Source: Caballeronia sp. dw_19 (GTDB taxonomy: Bacteria > Pseudomonadota > Gammaproteobacteria > Burkholderiales > Burkholderiaceae). Taken from it: 64,000 bases of DNA. The notes below the pieces were generated by a model that saw only the letters and a list, made by a program, of their open reading frames with translations, did no database searches and was not told the origin of the DNA. Positions 26,368-34,852 of the stretch are shown here, one piece after another. The position numbers and the translations under genes are program-made. Every line of letters begins with the position of its first letter. Positions within the stretch are counted from its first letter, which is position 1. The DNA lies in the NCBI RefSeq assembly GCF_018449515.1, contig NZ_JAAVUQ010000015.1:62001-126000 (forward strand), written 5' to 3'.

Positions 26368-27188
26368 CACAAGCGGCTACGAAATTGCTTGCGCGTGCTG
26401 GAGACGTCGTCGTCACCCCGCCTGTCGTGACGGCGCGTGGCGATGGCATTGGCATTGAATCGGCAGAAGTAGGAGCCGACGTCGGCGGTACGGATGTGAT
26501 ATCGCTGAGCAATGTGCAAAAGGGGTTTGGCGATCGCATGGTGCTCAAAGACATCAATCTGCGCTTGCAGCGTGGCGAGTTCGTTGTGTTGCTGGGTGCA
26601 TCGGGTTCGGGAAAGACGACGTTGTTGAGGATATTGAGCTCACTTGAGCTCGCCACGGCAGGCACGTTGGAGGTCGCACAAAACCGGTCCGTGGTTTTCC
26701 AGGAACCTCGCCTGATGCCGTTTCGACGGGTACACAGCAATGTCGCTTTCGGGCTGTCCAGGGACGAACTGAGTCGGGTCGATGTCCACGCTGCACTGGC
26801 CGAGGTCGGGCTAGAGCAACGTACGAACGCATGGCCGAAAAACCTGTCCGGAGGCGAAGCGCAACGTGTAGCGCTGGCTCGCGCGCTGGTTCGTGCTCCG
26901 GATCTGTTGCTGCTCGACGAACCGTTTGCCGCTCTCGACGCGCTCACCCGCATCAAGATGCAGAACCTCGTGCTCAGGCTATGGGCCGAGCATCGTCCAG
27001 GTGTGCTGTTCATCACCCACGATGTCGAGGAAGCCATCGTGCTCGCGGATCGCGTGCTGGTACTCAAGCACGGCGAGCTGGCGGTGGACATAGCTCTGGA
27101 GGCGGATCGCCCAAGGGATCGAAGCTCGGCGATGTTCCGCGACATGCGCAGCCTTCTGCTTGGGCACCTGGGCGTTTCCGAAGCGTAG
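26364..27188 (+). CDS. ABC transporter ATPase (SsuB/TauB-like)
   Basis: Energy subunit of the sulfonate/taurine-type importer. Walker A LLGASGSGKTT, Q-loop VVFQEPRLMPFRRV, signature LSGGEAQRVALARAL, Walker B LLLLDEPFAALDA and FITHDVEEAIVLADR match SsuB closely. The ATG at 26364 overlaps the permease stop by four bases. The first 40 residues before VISLSNVQKGF are an unusual extension rich in Ala/Val/Gly; 274 aa total. In SsuB proteins such a leader is common in Burkholderia. Confidence 0.93.
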   Translation: MTQAATKLLARAGDVVVTPPVVTARGDGIGIESAEVGADVGGTDVISLSNVQKGFGDRMVLKDINLRLQRGEFVVLLGASGSGKTTLLRILSSLELATAGTLEVAQNRSVVFQEPRLMPFRRVHSNVAFGLSRDELSRVDVHAALAEVGLEQRTNAWPKNLSGGEAQRVALARALVRAPDLLLLDEPFAALDALTRIKMQNLVLRLWAEHRPGVLFITHDVEEAIVLADRVLVLKHGELAVDIALEADRPRDRSSAMFRDMRSLLLGHLGVSEA

Positions 27189-27250
27189 TGCCCGAGTCGA
27201 ACGACGTGACACGTTGGTTGTATCGTTCATATATTTAATATAACTAAGTT

Positions 27251-28336
27251 ATGCTATCGAAGAATAAAAACCGCCTTGATTTCTCCCGGCGTTGGTTCAC
27301 GATGGCCGCACTGGTCGCCCCCGCGATACTTGGACTGGTATTTCCTGGTTGCGCGAGAGCCGCCGCCGATCTGAACGGCGTGACGATCACGGTTGGGCAG
27401 CAGGGCTCAGATACGCAGTTCGGTTTCATCGCATCCCATCTCTTTGATGACACGCCGTATCGGATCAAATATGCGACATTCCAGAGCCCCGCAGCAACGC
27501 TGACGGCGCTGGCGTCGGGCAATGTTGACATTGCCAATAACCTGTCGCAATGGACGCTCACGCAGGGCGCGGCCGCCGCGTCCCCGCCGTGGACGATCAA
27601 AACGGCGCCGTATAGGACGGTGCTCGTCACGGGGCTCGACAAAACCGTCGCCCTTGACCGCTTTGTGATTGCCGCCTCGAAGGCGTCGGGGATCACCGAC
27701 ATCAAACAGGCAAAGGGGAAGCGCTGGGGCATCATCCCCGGCTCGTCACTCAATCTATTTGCGTATGTGGTGCTGAACAAGCTCGGTTGGTCGAAAGAAG
27801 ACGTGCAGATTGTCAATCTCGACTCGACCAACCAGTCGCTGGCGCTCGAAACCGGTCAGGTCGACCTTCTCTTCAATGTCACCGACAACGTCGCGGGGGC
27901 CGTGCAGCACGGTGCCAGGATTATCGGTTCGGCACAGGATTACGGTCTGACGATCTATACAGGGTTCCAGGCGAACAGCCGGGCCATTGACGATCCGCTG
28001 AAAGGCCGGGCGATCGAGGATTTCGTTCGCCGACTGGTTCTCTACCAGAACTGGCTGGTGCTACATCCAAAGGAGCAGCAGGCAGCACTTGTCGAGGGTC
28101 TCCATCTCAGTACCGCGCAGGCCGCACAGGTCTATCGGTACACGCGTCTGGTGCCGATCGCGCCGGGCGAGATCGCCTCGTATTCGCAGCAACTCTCAGA
28201 TTTCGCGCTTAAAACTGGTTTGATCAGGCAACGAGTCGATGCAGCCGCCCTGCTGGACAACCGGTATGCGAAGGTAATCGATGAGACGGTGAAGCAGACC
28301 AACTTCTTCGCGAATCTCAAATCCTCTTATCCGTAA
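27251..28336 (+). CDS. NitT/TauT-type ABC substrate-binding protein (copy 2)
   Basis: Periplasmic receptor for the adjacent importer, 361 aa. It has an N-terminal twin-arginine-like region (RLDFSRRWFTMAALV) and a hydrophobic core ending near CARAAA. Shared blocks with the 5.1-kb copy include ITVGQQG.DTQFGF, RWGII.GSSLNLFAYVVL, GWSKEDVQIVNLDSTNQ and DDPLKG.AIEDFVRRLV, so the two are paralogues with probably the same ligand class. A cysteine in the signal region (FPGCARA) could be a lipobox-like site, but the context is weak. It is 62 bases after the ATPase and 12 before the peptidase gene. Confidence 0.92.
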   Translation: MLSKNKNRLDFSRRWFTMAALVAPAILGLVFPGCARAAADLNGVTITVGQQGSDTQFGFIASHLFDDTPYRIKYATFQSPAATLTALASGNVDIANNLSQWTLTQGAAAASPPWTIKTAPYRTVLVTGLDKTVALDRFVIAASKASGITDIKQAKGKRWGIIPGSSLNLFAYVVLNKLGWSKEDVQIVNLDSTNQSLALETGQVDLLFNVTDNVAGAVQHGARIIGSAQDYGLTIYTGFQANSRAIDDPLKGRAIEDFVRRLVLYQNWLVLHPKEQQAALVEGLHLSTAQAAQVYRYTRLVPIAPGEIASYSQQLSDFALKTGLIRQRVDAAALLDNRYAKVIDETVKQTNFFANLKSSYP

Positions 28337-28348
28337 GGCGTTGTGCTC

Positions 28349-30079
28349 ATGACTTCTTCTGTCGCGGTGGACCCGGCGTCGGTCGGAATTTCGGCCGACG
28401 GCCTGATGGCAACGGTGGCCGATATCGCATCGTTCGGGACGCGGCTCGCCGGGTCGACGGCAGAGGCCGCGACCGCGCAATATATCGCGGACAGGCTTGG
28501 CGCCTTGGGCGTTGCCAATGAAATTATCGAATTTGACGCATTCATCCATTGGCCGGAGGAAGCGGGCATTACGGTCGACGCGCCGGAATCGATTCACATC
28601 GCAGCCGCTGGTGTGTCATTTGCCAAGAGCACGGGATCCGGGGCGTTGGTGGGACAGCTCGCGGATGTGAGCGCCGGGGACGCGCCTCGCGGCCGGATTG
28701 CGTTGATCGACGGGTTGACTCACTATGATGCGTGCGTAAAGGCATTCGAAGCTGGTGCGATCGCAATCGTTGGTATATCGACGGGCTCACAACGGCACAA
28801 CTGGCAGATCTCTCCGCTATGGGGCCCTCCGACCGGCGAGGCCGACACGGCTCGCTTTGCGCCGCTGCCGGCCGTTCAGGTCAATGCGCAGGACGGCGCG
28901 TTGCTGCGCAAGCTGGCCCGTTCACGCGCCACGGTGGCGTTGTCCGCGCCGATACATGCGGCGTGGCGCAAGGTGCAGATGCCGGTCGCGGAGATCGCCG
29001 GAGAGGAGCCATACTTCGTTCTGGTCGGTGGACACTTTTGCAGCTGGGGGCCTGGCGCGACAGACAACGCGACAGGCAACGCCCTCATGATCGAACTCGC
29101 GCGGTTACTGGCCGCGGGTAAGCGGCCTCGCTACGGTGTTCGATTTTGCTGGTGGACGGGACACGAACAGGGCGGCTATGCCGGCTCCGCATGGTACGCC
29201 GATCATCACTGGAGCGAACTGCGCCGCAACGCGATCGCTTATATCAACGTCGATAACCTGGGCACGCGTGGGGCGACGACCAAGGTATTGCAGAACACGA
29301 CGGGCGAATTGTCGGCCTATGCAACCGATGTCCTGCGCGCGACGGTGGGCGAGCCATCGGCGGAAGATCGCGCTTTCAAAGGCTGGCTGCGGCGACGCGA
29401 CAAGTATGTTGAAAACAGTCGTTGCGGACGCAACGGTGATCAAAGCTTCAGTGGGATCGGCTTGCCGGGCGTTCAGATCTCATCCTACCTGCCGCCTTCG
29501 AACCCCGAACAGATTCCAGGCAGCGGCATGGGATGGTGGTGGCATACCGCGGACGACCTACCCGGGTGTGCGGGCGCCGATGTGTTGTCGGTCGACACAT
29601 TGCTGCATTGGAATCTGCTTTCCGGGTTAATCAATCCGCAGGTTCTTCCGTTGAACCTTGTCGTCGTGGCGCATGATTTCCTGGCGAGCCTGAGAGAGTA
29701 TGCGGAAGCGGCTCCGCAGTTGGCTGAGCTCGTGCGGCTCCGTGACTTGTCCGAGACGTTTTTAGATGTTGCGAGGGCGCTCGAGTGTTGTCCGATCGCT
29801 AGCGGGGACGCCGCCTCAGGGATGCGAAACACACTACTGTTGCGCGTCGCAAAGGCGTTGAACCCGGTTCTGCATCACGCGCTCAGTGACTACGAATACG
29901 ACATCAGCCGGCAAAGCCGGCTTCTTCCCGGGTTGCAGGCTGCACTGTCACTCGATCAACTGAACGAGGACGACTACAAGATGGCTAAGGTTGCCTTGCG
30001 TCGCAAGGCCAACCGGATTGGTCAGGCATTAAGTGACGCGACTGAACTCATTCAGAGTGAAATCGTTCTGTCGACGTGA
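28349..30079 (+). CDS. M28-family zinc aminopeptidase-like protein with PA-type insert
   Basis: Metallopeptidase of the M28 (aminopeptidase Y / glutamate carboxypeptidase) type, 576 aa from the ATG at 28349. Metal ligands appear as His229 (VGGHFCSW), Asp239 (ATDNATGN), Glu273 (GHEQGGYAGS), Asp302 (INVDNLG) and a late His in WWWHTADD. Residues about 95-200 look like the protease-associated insert. No signal peptide is evident, so it should act in the cytoplasm. It is the last gene of the importer operon, which suggests that the imported compound is an amide or peptide conjugate to be hydrolysed after uptake. The C-terminal 130 residues are helical and of unknown role. Confidence 0.88.
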   Translation: MTSSVAVDPASVGISADGLMATVADIASFGTRLAGSTAEAATAQYIADRLGALGVANEIIEFDAFIHWPEEAGITVDAPESIHIAAAGVSFAKSTGSGALVGQLADVSAGDAPRGRIALIDGLTHYDACVKAFEAGAIAIVGISTGSQRHNWQISPLWGPPTGEADTARFAPLPAVQVNAQDGALLRKLARSRATVALSAPIHAAWRKVQMPVAEIAGEEPYFVLVGGHFCSWGPGATDNATGNALMIELARLLAAGKRPRYGVRFCWWTGHEQGGYAGSAWYADHHWSELRRNAIAYINVDNLGTRGATTKVLQNTTGELSAYATDVLRATVGEPSAEDRAFKGWLRRRDKYVENSRCGRNGDQSFSGIGLPGVQISSYLPPSNPEQIPGSGMGWWWHTADDLPGCAGADVLSVDTLLHWNLLSGLINPQVLPLNLVVVAHDFLASLREYAEAAPQLAELVRLRDLSETFLDVARALECCPIASGDAASGMRNTLLLRVAKALNPVLHHALSDYEYDISRQSRLLPGLQAALSLDQLNEDDYKMAKVALRRKANRIGQALSDATELIQSEIVLST

Positions 30080-30182
30080 CAGTTGGTTCGAGGCGAGCCG
30101 CCGGACATTTTGCTAGGCGCGATTGCACGATCGTTGGTTGACCGGTCCTGTTATAAGGGTGTCGGGCTGAGTGCACGGTGGT

Positions 30183-30374
30183 CTAGGCGCGCTCGGATAC
30201 CCGTTGATTCTTCATCCAGTCGGCAAGCTTATTCTCAAGCTCCTCGATACGATCTGCGGCTTCGCACAGTTCGTCGAGCAGCCGATATTCCTCGTTCATC
30301 TCACCGCTACCAACCACCACCGTATTGCCCGCCCGTTCGCGGAGCTTTTCAACGATCCCGCTCAGTTGGCGCAT
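30183..30374 (-). CDS. Small coiled-coil hypothetical protein
   Basis: 63-aa frame with heptad-like EELENKLADW and RLLDELCEAADRIEELE, resembling short phage-type accessory proteins. GAG lies about 12 bases before the ATG. Family not recognised. It has the same orientation as the next small gene upstream, 50 bases away. Confidence 0.45.
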   Translation of the reverse strand: MRQLSGIVEKLRERAGNTVVVGSGEMNEEYRLLDELCEAADRIEELENKLADWMKNQRVSERA

Positions 30375-30424
30375 GGTGGCTTCTCGGTTTCATTGGTTCA
30401 AGCTGACAGTCGAAAAGCTCTAGG

Positions 30425-30667
30425 CTACGGCCCAACGTCGACGCTGAGAACGACTACCGTAAGATGAGTGTCGACACTCGATGCGCCGAGAAGTGAACGT
30501 TTGTCGTGTACAGCTACATTTATTTGGGGCCGCTCCTGCACCACGGCTAATCCGACCGAATTCAGGCCGTCAAACCCGCTCTGGTGGTCGCTCGCAAGTA
30601 CAACCTTCGGATCGCCAAGCGCCATCATCACGTTTTTAAGGTGCTCAATCAGTTCGCTGGCCGTCAT
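30425..30667 (-). CDS. Small phage-like hypothetical protein
   Basis: 80-aa protein beginning MTASELIEHLKNVMMALGDP with the pattern 'select-helix, then PKVVLAS' seen in many short phage or prophage proteins of unknown role. A good GGAG ribosome site lies 8 bases before the ATG. It ends in an alternating hydrophobic strand (THLTVVVLSVDVG). No function can be assigned. With its neighbour it may be a prophage relic. Confidence 0.55.
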   Translation of the reverse strand: MTASELIEHLKNVMMALGDPKVVLASDHQSGFDGLNSVGLAVVQERPQINVAVHDKRSLLGASSVDTHLTVVVLSVDVGP

Positions 30668-32106
30668 GAGGTTTCTCCGTTAATAAGCGGGCGTCTGTCC
30701 GGGTAAAGAGCGGACAAGTGCGGCGGATTGAAAATTCGATAATCTGCAGGCTGTAGCAGTGCTCTTGGCTTCGTTCAGCAAGACTTAGAGGGCTCCAACA
30801 ATCCATGCTTGTTTCGGCCAAGTTACTTAGCGAAAACGTCGTCACCTTCTTTCATTGGATCGATCGATACTGAAATTTATCGTCGGCCATCCATCTTTCG
30901 CTAATTTATTAAGATTACTAATTACTTTTGGCTGATGCTCGAACTAACTCCCGTCTTGATTGCCGGAAAGATTGAAATCAGATTACATCAGCAAAACCGT
31001 TAAATAGGGTTATTACCTATGTAATATGTAACAATTTGTTTCGTCTGCTCTTCGTGGAGTGCTTCGACGTGGGCCTTGAAACATTCAAAGTCATCGGCAC
31101 CCAATGCGAATATGACTGAATTCCACTGCACTGCAAATTGTGCCGGTCCTCTAGTCGGTCGTTACGGAGCAGTCAGTTGTGCGTGCGCTCGGGCTGCGTA
31201 GTACGTGAACCGCTTGTCATGACCCCTGGCGATGATATTGCTAGTGGACAGATGGGTATCATTTATCGAGTTGTAGTACATGCGACGACTTAAGCCGAGG
31301 CGCCAGCGCAGCGGGTTATGGTGCGCTCCAGAATTCAGATACCCAAGACCGATAAGCCGTTGCACGCGTGTATTTGGCGGCTCTAGTTGCATCCGCACAA
31401 CTTACGACCGATCAAGTATTAAACGCCGCCCAACATCCCCGAATAGGGGCGCTCGTAAGTGGCATCTATCCCAGAGGAACCTATGTCTGATTTAATGCGG
31501 TCACCGTGATTTCCGCGTACTGGAGACGAGCGCGATGACGCACGTCAATAATAGGTGGGCGTCCGCTCTACAGCGATGAGGTTCAGATCGCAAAGCACGA
31601 CGCAGCGTACGGGCGTTTTCTACTTTCTCCGTGAGCGCGCCTCATCGATAACGTTGCAGTAACTGCGAGCATGACGACTATGCATAGTGCGTGACGAAGC
31701 GTCGGACCGGTGACCCTAGCGTTTCGGCGCATGAGAAACGCTATTCACCCGCAGGTGAATATGTGCAAGATGGCCGCCGGTGTTCATGCCGACTGGGACG
31801 TTCCGGTGAAGCTTCGTGACGGCACGACGTTACGCTTCAAATACATCAGGATCCAGTCCACTTTGATGCGCTTGCGTATATGATTACCGGAACCTCGCAA
31901 GCTGGTTGGGTCGCGTCGCCGCGCGATACCAGAACCAGATCAGCGTTGCTACGCTGTTGGACCACACTCGCTCGCGGCCTCGTTGTTACCCGAAACAACC
32001 AATTCGGGTATTCCACGCAATTCGAGCAACCGTTTTCGCTGGGCGAAAGCTATGGATCCGACTTGAGGCAGGGCGCGGATGTGCTGACCCCACGTCGCTG
32101 CAGCAC
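30668..32106. other. No recognisable gene (1.4 kb)
   Basis: AT content is higher than in the flanking genes, especially 30830-31050. Short frames exist, such as a 49-codon one at 31731-31880, but none shows family resemblance or coding-like composition. I see no RNA gene or clear repeat here. It is probably degenerate or island DNA. Confidence 0.5.
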
Positions 32107-32319
32107 TCAAGTCCAGTTCTGGGTCGGAACGTGGTCACGACTGCCTTTGATGAGATTCTTTTCATCGACAAACACGAGGTCCGGCTTCCATCCCGCCTTC
32201 AGCTCCGCCTCGTCGACCTGCGCGAACGCGGCGATGATCACGAGATCGCCGAGTTGCGCCCGGCGCGCCGTCGAGCCATTCAGCGAAATCATCCCGCTGC
32301 CGCGCTCGCCCTTGATTGC
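32107..32319 (-). pseudogene. panD: Aspartate 1-decarboxylase (panD) C-terminal remnant
   Basis: The frame reads [20 protein letters not shown], then [19 protein letters not shown] and [11 protein letters not shown] to a stop. This is the C-terminal half of Burkholderia PanD, the pyruvoyl enzyme making beta-alanine for pantothenate. The catalytic Gly24-Ser25 self-processing site and the N-terminal half are absent. Upstream of ERGSG the sequence departs abruptly (a scrambled stretch where FSTYA would be). It is a dead duplicate; a complete copy presumably exists elsewhere. Confidence 0.82.
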
Positions 32320-32897
32320 GACCCGCTGTCACGCATATCGAAAATTTCACGGTGATGTCTCCAGGTCTTCAATAGACCGCTGGCTATCCACAGGACGATG
32401 TTTGAATCGCCTATGTACCCAATAATATTGGTCGGGAAAGCGCAATATCTGCTTTTCGAGGAATGCGTTCATCTTACTCCGTTAGCGCGCACCGATCTGC
32501 GTGATGAATCGCGCGGATAAGGCATTGCGCGACACCATGGTGACATGGCGATCTTCTCCCTGACCGCCGCGCATCCCCACTGGCGGGTGAAGAAAAGTGG
32601 CTATGGCCGTGAGCTGTTGCACTTCGGTTTGCGCGAGTTCAGCAATGCGAAAGCCGTTTGGATCAAGACGGTCGTGTGAGAAGCGCGAGCTGGTGTCGAG
32701 TGCGAGCAAGACTGCTTTCAAACCCGCGCCGCTACAATGAAGAATCTGATTGCAACGCCTGCTGCACCGCTTGGCGGTAAGGCACCGGGAGTCTTGGCAA
32801 CACCTCGCGAATGGGCTTGGGATCGCCGCCGATCATTTACGGTCGAAGCGTTTGAAGAAACGAGGCGCGCAGGACAATGCGGTTCGCTCAGCGTCGC
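32320..32897. other. No supportable gene
   Basis: The region contains an antisense frame of 79 codons at 32482-32721 and scattered short frames, none with a known family. It lies between the panD remnant and the TetR gene and may be more decayed DNA. Confidence 0.4.
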
Positions 32898-33554
32898 TTA
32901 CAAGAAAGCGTCCAGTGCATTGGCCGCCACAAAGATGGCAATCGTTTGCTTCACATGCGAGCGGATGTCGCCGCGGACATCATCCAGATTTTCGCCCATC
33001 AAGGCTCTCATGAGCATCGGCGAGATGACCGCGTCGAGAAGTTGGGTCGCGAGAGTGAGCGAATGCCGCTTGCTTGCAGCGCGCGCCTGGGGCTCGAGGG
33101 GGCGTCTGGAGTGTTCCGCGATCATCGTCGCGACCGCTTCTATTGCGCGCGACCTGCCAGCGTCGCTCGTCAGTTTCGCCAGCGATGGAAACCGCGGCGC
33201 ATCCGCAACTACCATTCTGATCAGTCCAATCACCTCGTCGCTGAGCAATCGCGTAACGAGCGTCTGTGTCACCGATACCAGCCGTTGAGCAAGCGCCGCT
33301 GATTGCGGAGCGTCAAACACGATACGCAGGCTGCGCTCGCAGTTTCGTGTGACTACGGCCGAAAACAGCGCTTCCTTGCCGTTGTACCGGCTGTAGAGCG
33401 TTGCCTTGCCAGCGCCTGCCGCCTCGGCGATGCGCTCGAGGGACGCTCCGCCAAAGCCGTATTGAAGGAACATGGCCGTGGCGGCATCGAGAATCCGCTC
33501 TTCGACGTCTCCCGCCATCGCGCTGGACGGACGGCCTTTCTTGCGCGAAAACAT
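32898..33554 (-). CDS. TetR/AcrR-family repressor of the efflux operon
   Basis: 218-aa regulator. The N-terminal helix-turn-helix reads ILDAATAMFLQYGFGGASLE, then AGKATLYSRYNGKEALFSAV, typical TetR. The C-terminal domain is of the AefR/TetR_C type with long hydrophobic helices (VIGLIRMVVADAPRFPSLA). A much longer frame upstream is only the antisense of emrA. I take the ATG at 33554 with AGG 8 bases upstream; an in-frame ATG 24 bases earlier is possible. It is divergent from the efflux operon, with a perfect palindrome in between, so it most likely represses both units until a drug-like ligand binds. Confidence 0.9.
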   Translation of the reverse strand: MFSRKKGRPSSAMAGDVEERILDAATAMFLQYGFGGASLERIAEAAGAGKATLYSRYNGKEALFSAVVTRNCERSLRIVFDAPQSAALAQRLVSVTQTLVTRLLSDEVIGLIRMVVADAPRFPSLAKLTSDAGRSRAIEAVATMIAEHSRRPLEPQARAASKRHSLTLATQLLDAVISPMLMRALMGENLDDVRGDIRSHVKQTIAIFVAANALDAFL

Positions 33555-33660
33555 CGACCTGATCGGGCAGAAGGCCATCTCTGCATCAGGATTTTTCGGG
33601 ATCCGGCTCACCACTGTTCCTTGCAAGAAATCACATGGGGGAATTATCGCAGGCTTTTTG

Positions 33661-33687
33661 AATAGAACGGAACCGTTCCGTTCTATT
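33661..33687. promoter_or_regulatory. 27-bp perfect palindrome, probable TetR operator
   Basis: Arms AATAGAACGGAAC and GTTCCGTTCTATT are exact inverse complements around one central base. It lies between the tetR start (33554) and the emrA-like start (33723), 36 bases before the latter. Length and symmetry fit a TetR dimer or dimer-of-dimers site. The divergent arrangement points to the adjacent TetR protein. Confidence 0.8.
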
Positions 33688-33722
33688 GTAGAATGCATCT
33701 CAATATTATTTTGGAGAATGCA

Positions 33723-34850
33723 ATGGCCGGTAGTGAAAGCGAAAACAGCACGCCCTCCGGCGAAAGCAAGGCCGATGGCGATCAGGCCGATGCAGCCAAC
33801 GGGCAAGAACAGGAAACGTCCAAGCCGACGAGCCCGGGGCGCAAGCGCCTGAACACGGTGATCGGCGGCGCGGTGTTGCTGCTCTGCGTCGCGGCGGGCG
33901 TTGGCTACTGGCTGCATAGCCGGCACTACGAAAGCACGGACGACGCATTTATCGACAGCAATCAGAGCCAGATTGCGTCGCAGGTGAGCGGGCGGGTGGT
34001 CGAACTGCTGGTCACCGATAACCAGCACGTCGAGAAGAACCAGCCGCTGCTGCGGATCGACCGGCGCGACTTTGAAGTGAAGCTCGAACAAGCTGAAGCG
34101 CAGGAAGCGAACGCTGTCGCGCAAGTCGCGCAGGCGCGCGCTGACTTGCTGTATCAGACGGCCAGCCTCGCGCAGCAGACTTCGCAAGTGCGGGTCGCGG
34201 AAGCCGACCTGACGCAGGCAAAACAGGATCTCGCCCGGTACACGGGAACCGATCCTGCCGCCATCACGCGCCAGCAACTGGAACAAAGCCAGGCGACGAC
34301 CAAGAGCGCGTTCGCCAAGCTCGATAGCGCGAAACAGGCGGTGCAGGCGGGCGAAGCCCAGGTTGCGTCGCAACGAACAAAGATCGACGCCGCGCAGGCG
34401 TCGGCGCGCCAGAGCCATGCCGATGTCGACAACGCGAAGCTGCAACTGAGTTACACCGAAGTGCTAGCGCCGCAAGCAGGGAAGGTGACGCGCCGCACCG
34501 TAAACCTCGGCAACTACGTCACGCCTGGGCAGGCTTTGGTCGCGGTGGTTCCCGACGAAATGTGGGTCACCGCCAACTTCAAGGAAACGCAGCTTGTTCA
34601 TATGAGCGTGGGACAACGGGTCGATGTCACCGTCGACGCCTATCCTGACAACGTCCTGCATGCGCACATACAGAGCCTGCAGCGTGGGACCGGCTCCGTT
34701 TTCAGCAGCTTGCCCGCGGAAAACGCAACGGGCAACTATGTGAAGGTCGTGCAGCGCCTGCCCGTGAAGATCGTCTTCGACGGCGACGACTGGCGCCACC
34801 TGCCGCTCGCGCCCGGCCTCTCGGTCAGCCCGCGCGTGACGGTGCGGTAA
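33723..34850 (+). CDS. EmrA/HlyD-type periplasmic adaptor of efflux pump
   Basis: Membrane-fusion protein of the EmrA type. A charged cytoplasmic head of about 42 residues is followed by one membrane anchor (TVIGGAVLLLCVAAGVGYWL), then the barrel/lipoyl part ESTDDAFIDSNQSQIASQVSG, a long alpha-helical hairpin rich in Gln/Ala (residues about 110-235) and the closing barrel APQAGKVTRRTVNLGNYVTP. The chosen ATG at 33723 has GGAG 8 bases upstream; 375 aa. It connects the inner-membrane EmrB-like transporter with the outer-membrane channel encoded next. Confidence 0.93.
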   Translation: MAGSESENSTPSGESKADGDQADAANGQEQETSKPTSPGRKRLNTVIGGAVLLLCVAAGVGYWLHSRHYESTDDAFIDSNQSQIASQVSGRVVELLVTDNQHVEKNQPLLRIDRRDFEVKLEQAEAQEANAVAQVAQARADLLYQTASLAQQTSQVRVAEADLTQAKQDLARYTGTDPAAITRQQLEQSQATTKSAFAKLDSAKQAVQAGEAQVASQRTKIDAAQASARQSHADVDNAKLQLSYTEVLAPQAGKVTRRTVNLGNYVTPGQALVAVVPDEMWVTANFKETQLVHMSVGQRVDVTVDAYPDNVLHAHIQSLQRGTGSVFSSLPAENATGNYVKVVQRLPVKIVFDGDDWRHLPLAPGLSVSPRVTVR

Positions 34851-34852
34851 CC

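Noticed and set aside
32482-32721. 79-codon minus-strand frame
   Set aside because: No recognisable family, no good ribosome site; could be chance in decayed DNA.
33555-34445. N-terminal extension of the TetR frame to 515 codons
   Set aside because: The extra residues are antisense of the EmrA-like gene; TetR proteins start at the helix-turn-helix near 33554.
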